Below are positions 43,641 through 52,402 of a DNA stretch of 64,000 bases, one piece after another. Within the stretch, counting starts at the first letter, position 1, and each line of letters starts with the position of its first letter. The position numbers were made by a program, and so were the translations under genes. The notes beneath the pieces were generated by a model. That model was not told the DNA's origin, searched no databases, and saw only the letters and a list, made by a program, of their open reading frames with translations. The stretch is from Methylobacterium dankookense (GTDB lineage: Bacteria > Pseudomonadota > Alphaproteobacteria > Rhizobiales > Beijerinckiaceae), in assembly GCF_902141855.1 (NCBI RefSeq), contig NZ_CABFVH010000027.1, forward strand, positions 1 to 64,000, written 5' to 3'.

Positions 43641-45065
43641 ATGAACGTCCCTGCCTCCCCGCCCGATCTCCTGGTCTGCCTCCATTTCCTCGGGGGGAGC
43701 GCTCGCAGCTGGGACGCGGTCGCGGCCCAGCTCGGCACGCCCTGCCTCGCCCTCGACCTGCCGGGCTTCGGTGCGGAAGCGGGCGCCTCCGGCTTCAGTA
43801 TCGCCGAGATGGCCGATCACGTTGCGGCGCGGATCGAGGCGGCGGCGCCCCGGCGCTTCGCCCTGGCCGGCCACAGCATGGGCGCGAAGGTGGCCCTCGC
43901 GCTGGCCCGCCGGGCCGAGGACGGCGATCCCGTGCTCGAGGGGCTCGCCCGCCTCGTCCTCGTCGCCGGCTCGCCGCCGAGCCCGGAGCCGATCCCAGAG
44001 GACAGGCGCGCGAAGATGCGCGCCTGGATCGACGCGGATGCCGCGACCCGCGCCCGCGAGGCCCGCGCCTTCATCCGCCAGAATGTCGGCGCGCCGCTCT
44101 CCCCGGAGGTCGAGGATGCGGCCGTCGCCGACGTCCTGCGCGCCGCGCCCGCCGCCTGGCGCGCCTGGCTCGAATCGGGTGCGAACGAGGATTGGTGCGC
44201 GCGGGTCGGCGTGCTGCGCATTCCCGCCCTGATCCTGGCGGGCTCCGAGGATGCCGATCTCGGGCCCTCCGCTCAGGCGGCGCTCACCGCCCCGCATCTG
44301 GCCCATCACCGCATCGCCGTCCTCGAAGGCGCCGGCCATCTCCTGCCCCTGGAGCGGCCGGAGGCCGTGGCCGGGCTGATCGCGGACCACCTCGCCGCGG
44401 CCGATCCGCCGCCGCCGCCCGCACCGGAGATCCCGGCGGACTACGCCGCGCTGATCGCCTCGGAGCGCGTCAATCCGCGCCTGCGGGCGGCGCTTATCGA
44501 GCGGGCGCAGCCCGACGACCCGGCCTATGCGCCGGCCCTCCTCGATCCGGTCGAGCTGGCGCTGCTCCGGGCTGTGGTCGCCCGCGTGGTGCCGCGGGCC
44601 GGGTTCGACATCGCCGCGCGGCTCGATGCCCGCCTTGCCTCCGGCGCCTCGGACGGCTGGCGCTTCGCCGATCTGCCGCCGGACGGAGAGGCCTACCGGG
44701 CCGGCCTGCGCAGCCTCGACGCGGCGTCCCGGGCCGAGGCTGCGCCCTTCCTCGCCCGCGACGGGGCCGGGCAGGACGCTCTGCTGAAGGCCGCGCAGGC
44801 GGGGCGGCTCGCCGTGCCCGCCATGGACCGGCCGGGCCTCGACGCGGAGCGGATGGTTCTGTGGTTCGAGGATCTGCGCGCCGACGCGGTGCGCAGCTAT
44901 CTCGCCCACCCCATCGCGCTGGCCCGGATCGGCTTCTCCGGGATCGGCGCCGGGGGCGTCGGCGAGACCGATGCGGACGGGCTCGCCAAGGGCCTGCCGG
45001 GCTTTGCCCGCGCCTCCGGTCCCCCGGAGCCCTGGGAGCCGAAAGCCCTGGAGCCCGTCCGATGA
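43641..45065 (+). CDS. Alpha/beta hydrolase fused to a gluconate 2-dehydrogenase subunit 3-like domain
   Basis: A 474-residue two-domain protein. Residues 1-252 form an alpha/beta hydrolase: nucleophile S79 in [12 protein letters not shown], acid D204 or D206 in AGSEDADL, H233 in [12 protein letters not shown] proline linker ([11 protein letters not shown]) follows. Residues about 265-474 resemble the gluconate 2-dehydrogenase subunit 3 family: [47 protein letters not shown], and [20 protein letters not shown]. That subunit is normally separate and Tat-exported; here there is no signal. The next gene, overlapping by 4 bases, is the matching GMC oxidoreductase. No cytochrome subunit follows. 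Confidence 0.8.
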
Positions 45066-46609
45066 GACTCGACCGGCAGCGGACCTACGCCGAGGACGCG
45101 GTCGTGGACGCGGTGGTGATCGGCACGGGCGCGGGCGGCGCGCCCGTCCTCGCCCGGCTCGCCGCGGCGGGCCTCACGGTCGTGGCGCTGGAGGCCGGGC
45201 CGAATTTCGCGCCCGCCGCCTTCGCCTTCGACGAGACGCTCGCCGACGAGATCTACTGGACGCAGGAGCGCCTCAGCGGCGGCTCGACCCCCGAAGCGTT
45301 CGGCGCCAACAACAGCGGCACGGGGGTCGGCGGCTCGACCCTGCACTGGGGCGCCTTCGTGCCGCGCCCCGGCCGGCGCGACTTCGCGCTCCGCACCGAG
45401 ACCGGCGAGGGTTGCGACTGGCCGCTGACCCTCGACGACCTGCTGCCCTTCTACGAGCGCGTGGAGCGCTTCATCGGCGTCTCGGGCCCGCCGGACTATC
45501 CGTGGGATCCCGGCCGCCGCTACCCCCTGCCCCCGGTGCCGCGCAACGGCCCGGCCGAGATCATGGCGGCCGCCTGCGCCCGGCTCGGGATCCGCACCGC
45601 CGACGCGCCCGCGGCGGTGGTCTCGCGGGATTTCCAGCAGGAGGACGGTCCGGCCCGCGCGGCCTGCATCCGATGCGGCTATTGCCACCAGGGCTGCCGC
45701 ACCGGCGCCAAGACCAGCATGGACGTGACCTACCTGCCCTACGCCGTGCGCCACGGCGCCGAGATCCGGCCGGAGAGCGTGGTGCACGGGCTGGAGCGGG
45801 ATCGCGCGGGCCGCATCACGGCCGTGATCTACCGCAGCGGCGGCTTCGACCGGCGGCAGCGCTGCGGCGCGGTCTATCTCTGCGCGGGCGCCGTCGAGAC
45901 GCCGCGGCTCCTGCTCAATCTCGGCCTCGCCAACGGGTCGGGCCAGGTCGGGCGCAATTATATGGGCCATGTGGCGACGCAGGTCTGGGGCAGCTTCCCG
46001 GACGAGATCCGCATGAACCGGGGCTACCCATCCGCGCTCATCACCGAGGACATGGTGCGACCCGAGGGCGCCGACTTCGCGGGCGGCTATCTGGTCCAGA
46101 GCCTCGGCGTCGAGCCGCTGACCCTCGCCAACGCGGTGGCGCGCTCCCGCGGCCTGTGGGGCGAGGCGCTGCACGATTGCCTGTCCGGCTACAACCACCT
46201 CGCCGGGATCGGCATCAACGGCGAGACCCTGCCCTGCGACGAGAACCGGCTCACGCTGTCGGACGAGACCGACGCGCTGGGCCTCGCCAAGGCGCGGATC
46301 AGCTTCGGCTACGGCGAGAACGAGCGGCGCCTCAACGCGCATGCCACGGCGCTCATGACCGACCTCTGGCAGGCGGCCGGCGCCTCCGACATCTGGGTAC
46401 TGGAGCGCGTCGCCCACACCATCGGCACCTGCCGCATGGGCCGCGATGGCGACAGCGCCGTGGTCGATCCGTACGGGCGCAGCTTCGCGATCGACAATCT
46501 CTGGATCAGCGACGGCTCGACCTTCCCGAGCTCGCTCGCGGCGAATCCGGCGCTCACCATCATGGCGCTGGCGCTGCGCAGCGCGGAGGCGTTCCTGAAG
46601 GGCCGGTGA
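45062..46609 (+). CDS. GMC oxidoreductase with cysteine cluster (gluconate/sugar dehydrogenase FAD subunit-like)
   Basis: A 515-residue flavoprotein. FAD site: [23 protein letters not shown] motifs: [33 protein letters not shown] and C-terminal [12 protein letters not shown] and [17 protein letters not shown] cysteine cluster [11 protein letters not shown] (about residues 201-211) is like that of FAD subunits of membrane-linked dehydrogenases. There is no signal peptide. It is cotranslated with the hydrolase-fusion gene (ATGA), strongly suggesting one complex. Substrate is unknown: sugars, alcohols or lactones are possible. Confidence 0.88.
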
Positions 46610-46675
46610 TCGCGTTCCCCGCTCCGGAACGGGAGACTGGGGAGAGACGCGACGGCCCAAGAGCGAGCGCGGGTC

Positions 46676-46697
46676 CCCTCTCCCGCTTGGGAGAGGG
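46676..46697 (+). repeat. REP-like palindrome
   Basis: CCCTCTCCC (46676-46684), loop GCTT and GGGAGAGGG (46689-46697). Same family as 62192-62213 and 62307-62328. It lies after the GMC gene with an R1 copy next to it. Confidence 0.75.
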
Positions 46698-46738
46698 CGC
46701 GCGTCGCGGGTCCGGTGAACTTCCGGAAGCGGGGTGCC

Positions 46739-46848
46739 TCATACGCCATCCGGGTGATGCCTTCGGGATGGCGGATGTCGTCTTCGCGCAAGCGCCGCGC
46801 GGGCTGGCTGAGACCGCGTCCGGTCCGATCAACCGGACGCGCTATCAG
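46739..46848 (+). repeat. R1 dispersed repeat, copy c
   Basis: Same orientation as 17229-17339 and closely similar, with scattered differences. The terminal hairpin (46813-46843) has one mismatch. It lies between convergent genes and its end touches the stop region of the YbdK-type gene. Confidence 0.88.
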
Positions 46849-47969
46849 ACCCCGCCCGCGGTCTCCCGGGCGAGCGAATCGACCACGGCGTTCAGGGCGT
46901 CGCGGCGCCTTGCGCCCTCCTGCAGCGCCGCCTCGTAGGTCCGGAGCTGCCGGTCGGCGCTCGACCCTTGCGCGGCGATGGTCCGCGCCCGGGCGCAGGT
47001 CTCCGCGCAGCCGAGGGTCTCGGCATCCTCGGCGACGAGCGCCAGCGCGGCCTCGACCGCCTCGGGCAGGGGAATGGCGCGCTCCTGCGCCTCGTCGATC
47101 AGGGCGACCTTGGTGCCGTCGCGCTGGGCCCGCCACAGGTTCTCCATCACGAAGCCCCGCGAGGCGCCGGTGAGGCTGGCATTCAGGGCCGGATCCCGCT
47201 CGACCCGGCGCACGAGGCAGCGGAACAGCGCCGCGACCGCGAGCGCGTCGGCGAGATTCGGGCAGGCATCGGCGATGCGCAGTTCCAGCGTCGGGTATTT
47301 CGCGGAGATGCGCAGGTTCCACCAGAGGAAGGTGGCGTCTTCGATCGCCCCGGCCTTCGTCATCACCCGCAGGTAGCGCGCGTAGTCGTCGGCGCCGTCG
47401 AACAGCTCCGGCAGGCCGGTGCGCGGCAATTCGGCATAGGCGCGCAGCCGGTAGCCGGCGAGCCCGGTCGGGCGCCCCTGCCAGAACGGCGAGGAGGCCG
47501 AGAGCGCGAGCAGCAGCGGCAGGAAGGGCAGGAGGCGGCGCCCGAGATCGGCCCGGCTCTCGGGCGCCGCGACCTCCACGTGGACGTGCATGCCGCAGAC
47601 CAGGGTGCGTCGCCCGATCATGCGCAGGTCGTGCACGATGCCGCGGTAGCGCTCGGCCGGGGTCTCGCGCTGGCTGCGCCACAGGGCGGTCGGGTGCGTG
47701 CCCGCCGCGAAGACGAGGATGCCGTGCTCCGCGCCGATCTCGGCGAGCCCGGCGCGCAGGGCGGCGAGCCGCGCCCCGGCCTCGGCGAAGCTGTCCGAGG
47801 GCGGCGAGCAGGTCTCGATCTGGATGCGCTGAAGCTCTCGCTCGGCATGGTCCAGCCGCGCCTCGACCGCGGCGTGGAAACCCTCGGCGCGCGGGCCGGG
47901 GCTTCCCCGCGTCCCGGCATCGGCCAGGAAGAACTCCTCCTCGATGCCGAAGCGGTAGGGCTCAGCCAT
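46845..47969 (-). CDS. Carboxylate-amine ligase (YbdK type, GCS2 family)
   Basis: A 374-residue protein of the glutamate-cysteine ligase 2 superfamily: GIEEEFFLAD at the N-terminus, QIETCSPPSDSFAEAG, VCGMHVHVEVAAPESR and LELRIADACPNLADALAVAA. Members have weak glutamate-cysteine ligase activity; the true substrate is generally unknown. It may be cotranscribed with the upstream CYTH-CHAD gene, 65 bases away on the same strand. Confidence 0.9.
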   Translation of the reverse strand: MAEPYRFGIEEEFFLADAGTRGSPGPRAEGFHAAVEARLDHAERELQRIQIETCSPPSDSFAEAGARLAALRAGLAEIGAEHGILVFAAGTHPTALWRSQRETPAERYRGIVHDLRMIGRRTLVCGMHVHVEVAAPESRADLGRRLLPFLPLLLALSASSPFWQGRPTGLAGYRLRAYAELPRTGLPELFDGADDYARYLRVMTKAGAIEDATFLWWNLRISAKYPTLELRIADACPNLADALAVAALFRCLVRRVERDPALNASLTGASRGFVMENLWRAQRDGTKVALIDEAQERAIPLPEAVEAALALVAEDAETLGCAETCARARTIAAQGSSADRQLRTYEAALQEGARRRDALNAVVDSLARETAGGV

Positions 47970-48034
47970 GGGTCGTCTCCGTGGATGCGCCGGCCCGCTT
48001 GCGGGGACCGGGCCGGCGCCTCCGGGAAAGGAGA

Positions 48035-49567
48035 TCAGCGCCAGAAGGGTTTCACGTCCACGAGGTCGTCATGCGCCTCCGCCGCCTTGGCGAGGAGCTC
48101 CTCGGCATGGGCCTCGTTGTCGGCGGCGGTCAGCCCCGCGGCGAAGGCGGCCTGGCCGTCGGCGGCCGTGCCGTCCGGCTCGGCGAGGCTCGCCATCACG
48201 TGGTGGGCGGTGGCGAGGTCGTTCAGCGCGCCGAGATGGTCCTGCAGGTCCGACAGCGCGGAGACGAAGGTCTTGTGGCGCTTGGCCGCCTTCTTGCCGG
48301 GATAGAGCGCGGCGAAGAACTCGGCGCCGTAGCGCAGCTTCTTCGCGGCGATGCGGACGCGGTGGCGCTCCTCGGGGTCGAGATGGTCGAGATGGCGCCC
48401 GCGCTTCTTCACCCGGCGGCGGAAGCGGTCGAGGGTCTCGCCCGCGAAATCCTGCGCCGGCTCGCGGGCGGCGGGGAGGGCGCGCCAGGCGCCGGTCTCG
48501 ATCCAGGCGAGGAGGTCGAGGAGCAGCACCCGCCATTCCGGAGCCTCCAGCACGGCGAAGACCCGGGCGTAGACGCGGGCATGCTCGGCCTCCAGGCGCT
48601 CGCGCAGGGCGGCGAGGCCCGGCTCGTCGGGCCGCCGCTCCATCTCGGCGGGCAGCGTCGTGGCGAGGAAGACGTCGAGGTTGCGCGCCGGCCCGAAGGG
48701 CTCGGTGACCCGCCTGATCTCCTCCGAGAGCGCCGCCGCCCGCGGATCATCCGCCAGCACGGGCTTGAACAGCGAGAAGGCCGAGCGCAGGCGGCGGATC
48801 GAGACGCGGATCTGGTGCAGCGCCTCGGGCGGCCGCTGCGCCAGGAAGACCTCCTCGTTGAGCCGGAGCTGGCGCAGGCAGGCCAGCGCGATCAGCCGGA
48901 AGGCGTCGCCCGCGCTCGCATCCTCCGGCATCGGCACCGGCTCGGCCTTGCTGCCCTTCAGGCCCTTGCCGTCGGGGGGGGCGAAGCCACGCGCGCTCTT
49001 GGCGCGCACGCCGATGCGCAGGGGCACCGTCTCGGCGAGCGCCTGGGCCAGGGCGAAGAGGTCGCCGGGCGCGCCCTCCGCCAGCTCCAGTTCCAGCTCG
49101 CACAGGGTGGTGTCGCCGGCCGGGCTCTCGACCCGGCCCTCGTCGAGGGTGGCGAGGATGCGCGAGGCGCCGTAGGCGACGGCGCGCTCGGAGCGCATCA
49201 CCACCGTGGTGAAGCGCGGCACGAGATCGGACGTCCCGGCCTCGTCCAGCACCGCGGGGACGGGTGTGTCCGCGAGCAGCGCGGGTTCGGGCCGCTCGCC
49301 CTCCACCGGCATCTCCCACTCGGCCCGGTCGAACAGGCCGGCCCCGCCCTCGCCCTTCTTCACCGTCTGCACGAAGCGATCGTCCCGGCGGCGCACCCGG
49401 AGCGTCAGGCCCGCCTCCCGCAGCGCCTCGTCGGGGGTGTCGAAATAGGTGGTGGTGATGAGGTCGCGCGCCCCCTCGGCGTCCTGCAGCAGAGGGTGGG
49501 CGGCGAGCGCGGCGAGATCCGGCCCGCCGCATTCCAGCTTCAACTCGACCTCGCGCGGCGCGCTCAT
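48035..49567 (-). CDS. CYTH and CHAD domain protein
   Basis: A 510-residue two-domain protein. The CYTH domain (about residues 1-205) has the metal/triphosphate motif EVELKLE near the N-terminus and TTYFDTPDEALREAGLTLRV. The CHAD domain (about 235-500) has HQIRVSIRRLRSAFSLFKPV and HRVRIAAKKLRYGAEFFAAL, with conserved basic and histidine residues that bind polyphosphate. CYTH-CHAD proteins bind or hydrolyse inorganic polyphosphate or tripolyphosphate. The ATG at 49567 is chosen because the EXEXK motif follows directly. Confidence 0.92.
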   Translation of the reverse strand: MSAPREVELKLECGGPDLAALAAHPLLQDAEGARDLITTTYFDTPDEALREAGLTLRVRRRDDRFVQTVKKGEGGAGLFDRAEWEMPVEGERPEPALLADTPVPAVLDEAGTSDLVPRFTTVVMRSERAVAYGASRILATLDEGRVESPAGDTTLCELELELAEGAPGDLFALAQALAETVPLRIGVRAKSARGFAPPDGKGLKGSKAEPVPMPEDASAGDAFRLIALACLRQLRLNEEVFLAQRPPEALHQIRVSIRRLRSAFSLFKPVLADDPRAAALSEEIRRVTEPFGPARNLDVFLATTLPAEMERRPDEPGLAALRERLEAEHARVYARVFAVLEAPEWRVLLLDLLAWIETGAWRALPAAREPAQDFAGETLDRFRRRVKKRGRHLDHLDPEERHRVRIAAKKLRYGAEFFAALYPGKKAAKRHKTFVSALSDLQDHLGALNDLATAHHVMASLAEPDGTAADGQAAFAAGLTAADNEAHAEELLAKAAEAHDDLVDVKPFWR

Positions 49568-49935
49568 GCAGATGTCATCCCCCTTGGCCGACCGGCGTCC
49601 CGCTGCCCGCACCGGGCGCGAACGTGTCGCGGTCTCACATACTCGCAGGCTCATGCCCCGCTCAGCAACGCGCGAGATGGCGGCGGGATCGGCGCCGGCG
49701 GCCATTCTCCGCAGGGAAAGCGCGGCGGGCCGGCTCCGATGCCCGCGGAGATTGTGCGTCGCACAGAAATTCACCTTGCCCGATGCTTACCTTGCGCGTT
49801 AATGGATTTGGCACAATTCAAATCCTGCGCCGCTGGCTGTGCCCGTGTCGCCGCAGGCCGCGGCGATGACGGACCCACCCCCACCCGCTAGGAATTTGCG
49901 GCCAGCTGGACACGGCACGCGACTGATCGGAATCG
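49568..49935. other. Divergent spacer between CYTH-CHAD and selB genes
   Basis: 368 bases with no supported gene. It must contain two divergent promoters. A 7-bp hairpin TCGCCGC/GCGGCGA lies near 49849-49867. The most AT-rich part is about 49775-49825. I looked for a selC tRNA here and saw none. Confidence 0.4.
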
Positions 49936-51840
49936 ATGGCACTGGCGATGAAGACTCTCCTTGTCGGCGTGATCGGGCATGTCGACCACGGCAAGACCGC
50001 CCTCGTGCGGGCGCTCACGGGCATGGAGACCGACCGCCTCAAGGAGGAGAAGGCGCGCGGCGTCTCGATCGTGCCCGGCTTCGCGCTGCTGAGGCCCGGC
50101 ACCGGCGAGATCGACCTCGTCGACCTGCCGGGGCACGAGCGCTTCGTGCGTGCGATGATCTCGGGCGCTACCGGCATGCGCGCCGTGCTGCTCGCCGTCG
50201 ACGCGCACGAGGGCATCAAGCCGCAGACGGTGGAGCACCTGGAGATCGCCCGGCTGATCGGCGTGCGGCGCGGCGTCGTGGCGCTCACCAAGGCGGACCT
50301 CGCCACCCCCGAGATGCTGGCGGCCCGCGGCGCCGAGATCGCGGCGGCGGCGGCCCGCGCCGGGCTCGACCATCCGGAGGTGGTGGCGACCTCGGCGCTC
50401 ACGGGGCAGGGGATCCCGGAGCTGACGGCGGCGCTCGCCGCGCTCCTCGAGGCAGCCCCGCCGCGGGCCGATGACGGCTTCCCCTACCTGCCCGTCGACC
50501 GGGTGTTCTCGCGGCCCGGCTTCGGCACCGTGGTCACCGGCACCCTGCGGCGCGGCCGCCTGAGCGTCGGCGACACCCTCGCCATCGTGCCGGGCGGCAA
50601 GATCGCGACCGTGCGCGGGCTGCAGGTCCACGGCCGCTCGGTGGAGGGCGTCGAGCCCGGCCGGCGCTCCGCGGTGGCGCTCTACGGCATCGACCTCGAC
50701 GAGATCGCCCGCGGCCAGGCTCTCTGCCCGCCGGGCCTGCTCGCGGAGAGCCGCTGGATCGACGTGTCGCTCACCGCCGCGGCGAGCGCGGAGGGGCCGC
50801 TCGCCTCCGGCACCGCCCTCCGCCTCCTGTTCGGCACCACCGAGGTCCCGGCGCGGCTGCGCCTGCTCGACCGGGACGCGCTGGAGCCCGGCGCCTCGGC
50901 GCAGGCCCAGATCCACACGGAGGCCGAGATCGCGGTGCCGGCGCGCGAGCCCTTCATCCTGCGCCTCGACGCGCCCTCGGTCACCGTCGCGGGCGGGCGG
51001 GTGCTCGATCCGGCCGCGCGCCGGCGCAAGCGGCACGACCCGCGGGTGCTGTCCGACCTCGCGGCGCTGGCCCGCGGCGGGCCGGCCGACATCCTCGGCA
51101 CCCGGCTCGGGCAGGCCGGGGCGGCGGGCACGCCGCTGCCCGAGCTCGCCCGCCTCGCCGGCGCCGCGCCGGAGCGGGTGCGCCGGGTGCTCGAGACCAT
51201 GGGCGCGCGCGAGATCGGCGACCGCTTCCTCGGCGCGCAGGCCTTCGGGGCGCTCCGCGAGAGCCTGCTCGCCACCCTCGGGCGCCACCACCGCGACCAT
51301 CCGATGGAGCACGGACTCGCGGCCGAGCGCATCCTGCGGATGCTCGGACTCGGCGAGACCGTGGCCTCGGCGGCGCTCCGCGACCTGATCGCCAGCGGCG
51401 CCGTGGCCCAGGCCGGCGCCCTCTACCGGCGGGCGGAGTTCGATCCGGCCCGCAACGAGACCGAGGTGGTGCGCCGCCTGGACGCCGTGTTCCGCCGCGC
51501 CGGCCTCTCGCCCCCCGACGAGGCCGAGGCGGTGGGGCGCGACCCGCGCCGCCGCGAGGCCCTGACCTACCTGATCGGGGCGGGGGCGGTGATCCGCGCC
51601 GTCGACCGGGTGCAGCGCCGCGCGGTCCTGTTCCACAAGGACGCGATCCTCGACGCGCGCGCGCGCCTCGCCACGGCCTTCCCGAACGCGACCGCGCCGG
51701 AGACGGGCTTCCTCGCCCGCGAGGCCGGGGCGGCGCTCGGCATCTCGCGGAAGTTCTCGATCCCGCTCCTGGAGCATCTCGACGCCGCCGGCTTCACCCG
51801 CCGCGCGGGCGACCGCCGCACGATCATCGGACAGCCCTGA
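49936..51840 (+). CDS. selB: Selenocysteine-specific translation elongation factor
   Basis: A 634-residue SelB. G1 motif GVIGHVDHGKTALVRALTG, G2/G3 ARGVSIVPGFALLR and DLVDLPGHERFVRAMISG, G4 TKADL. Its first half is EF-Tu-like with domain II GFGTVVTGTLRRGRLSVGD, and the C-terminal half holds winged-helix repeats (about residues 380-630) that in SelB bind the SECIS RNA element. It delivers selenocysteinyl-tRNA to UGA codons. The ATG at 49936 is chosen; ATG at 49948 is possible. No selA, selC or selD is in the window. Confidence 0.93.
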   Translation: MALAMKTLLVGVIGHVDHGKTALVRALTGMETDRLKEEKARGVSIVPGFALLRPGTGEIDLVDLPGHERFVRAMISGATGMRAVLLAVDAHEGIKPQTVEHLEIARLIGVRRGVVALTKADLATPEMLAARGAEIAAAAARAGLDHPEVVATSALTGQGIPELTAALAALLEAAPPRADDGFPYLPVDRVFSRPGFGTVVTGTLRRGRLSVGDTLAIVPGGKIATVRGLQVHGRSVEGVEPGRRSAVALYGIDLDEIARGQALCPPGLLAESRWIDVSLTAAASAEGPLASGTALRLLFGTTEVPARLRLLDRDALEPGASAQAQIHTEAEIAVPAREPFILRLDAPSVTVAGGRVLDPAARRRKRHDPRVLSDLAALARGGPADILGTRLGQAGAAGTPLPELARLAGAAPERVRRVLETMGAREIGDRFLGAQAFGALRESLLATLGRHHRDHPMEHGLAAERILRMLGLGETVASAALRDLIASGAVAQAGALYRRAEFDPARNETEVVRRLDAVFRRAGLSPPDEAEAVGRDPRRREALTYLIGAGAVIRAVDRVQRRAVLFHKDAILDARARLATAFPNATAPETGFLAREAGAALGISRKFSIPLLEHLDAAGFTRRAGDRRTIIGQP

Positions 51841-51935
51841 CGCGGCGCCGCGTCGCGCGTCGGAACCGGGGTCCCGCGGCCGGACCTGTCCTCGGGATGA
51901 CGGCCGCCCGGCCGAGAGGACCCCAGAAGGATCCC

Positions 51936-52382
51936 ATGCGACAGCTCCTCGCCGCCTGCACTCTCGGACTGGCCCTCGCCGGCCCGGCGCATGCCGAATC
52001 GAAGCCCCTGCCGAAACCCGCGACCGACGTGATGCCGCCTGTGGAGCTGACGATCAGCGAGGCGGACGGGAAGCCGGTCTGCGCGCCCGCCGAGCTGCGC
52101 CTGCCGGCCGACACCAACGTGGCGCTCCATGTGGTGAGCCGGGTGAACGCGCCTGTCACGATCACCGCGCCGGGCCAGTTCGAGAACGCGCATGTGCTCC
52201 ACGCCGACGGCGACCTCGTGCACGTGGCGAGCGAGAAGGGCTATCTCGTCAAGCAGAACGGCCAGGGCACGCTCCGATTCCGCACCCTGGGCGCCGGCGA
52301 TCACAGCTACGCCTGCACCAGCGCGCGCAACCAGTCGCAGCCCTTCACGGGCAAGCTCACCCTGACGCCGCCGGCCGGGTGA
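51936..52382 (+). CDS. Small exported protein, possibly cupredoxin-like
   Basis: A 148-residue protein with a signal peptide (MRQLLAACTLGLALAGPAHA). The rest is beta-rich with one cysteine near the start of the mature part (KPVCAPAELRLPADTNVALH) and one near the end (GAGDHSYACTSARNQSQPFT) followed by GKLTL. The pattern resembles a cupredoxin fold, but the usual Cys-His-Met copper loop is not complete. Function unknown. It follows selB on the same strand by about 95 bases and may or may not be cotranscribed. AGAAGGA precedes the ATG. Confidence 0.7.
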   Translation: MRQLLAACTLGLALAGPAHAESKPLPKPATDVMPPVELTISEADGKPVCAPAELRLPADTNVALHVVSRVNAPVTITAPGQFENAHVLHADGDLVHVASEKGYLVKQNGQGTLRFRTLGAGDHSYACTSARNQSQPFTGKLTLTPPAG

Positions 52383-52402
52383 TCCCGTCTGCCGGCCGGA
52401 TT

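Noticed and set aside
49800..49830. TTGGCAC near 49811 as a sigma-54 promoter for selB
   Set aside because: The matching TTGC element at the required spacing is absent.
49568..49935. Possible selC tRNA near selB
   Set aside because: No 90-100 base cloverleaf with TCA anticodon arm and T-loop consensus could be drawn in this spacer.
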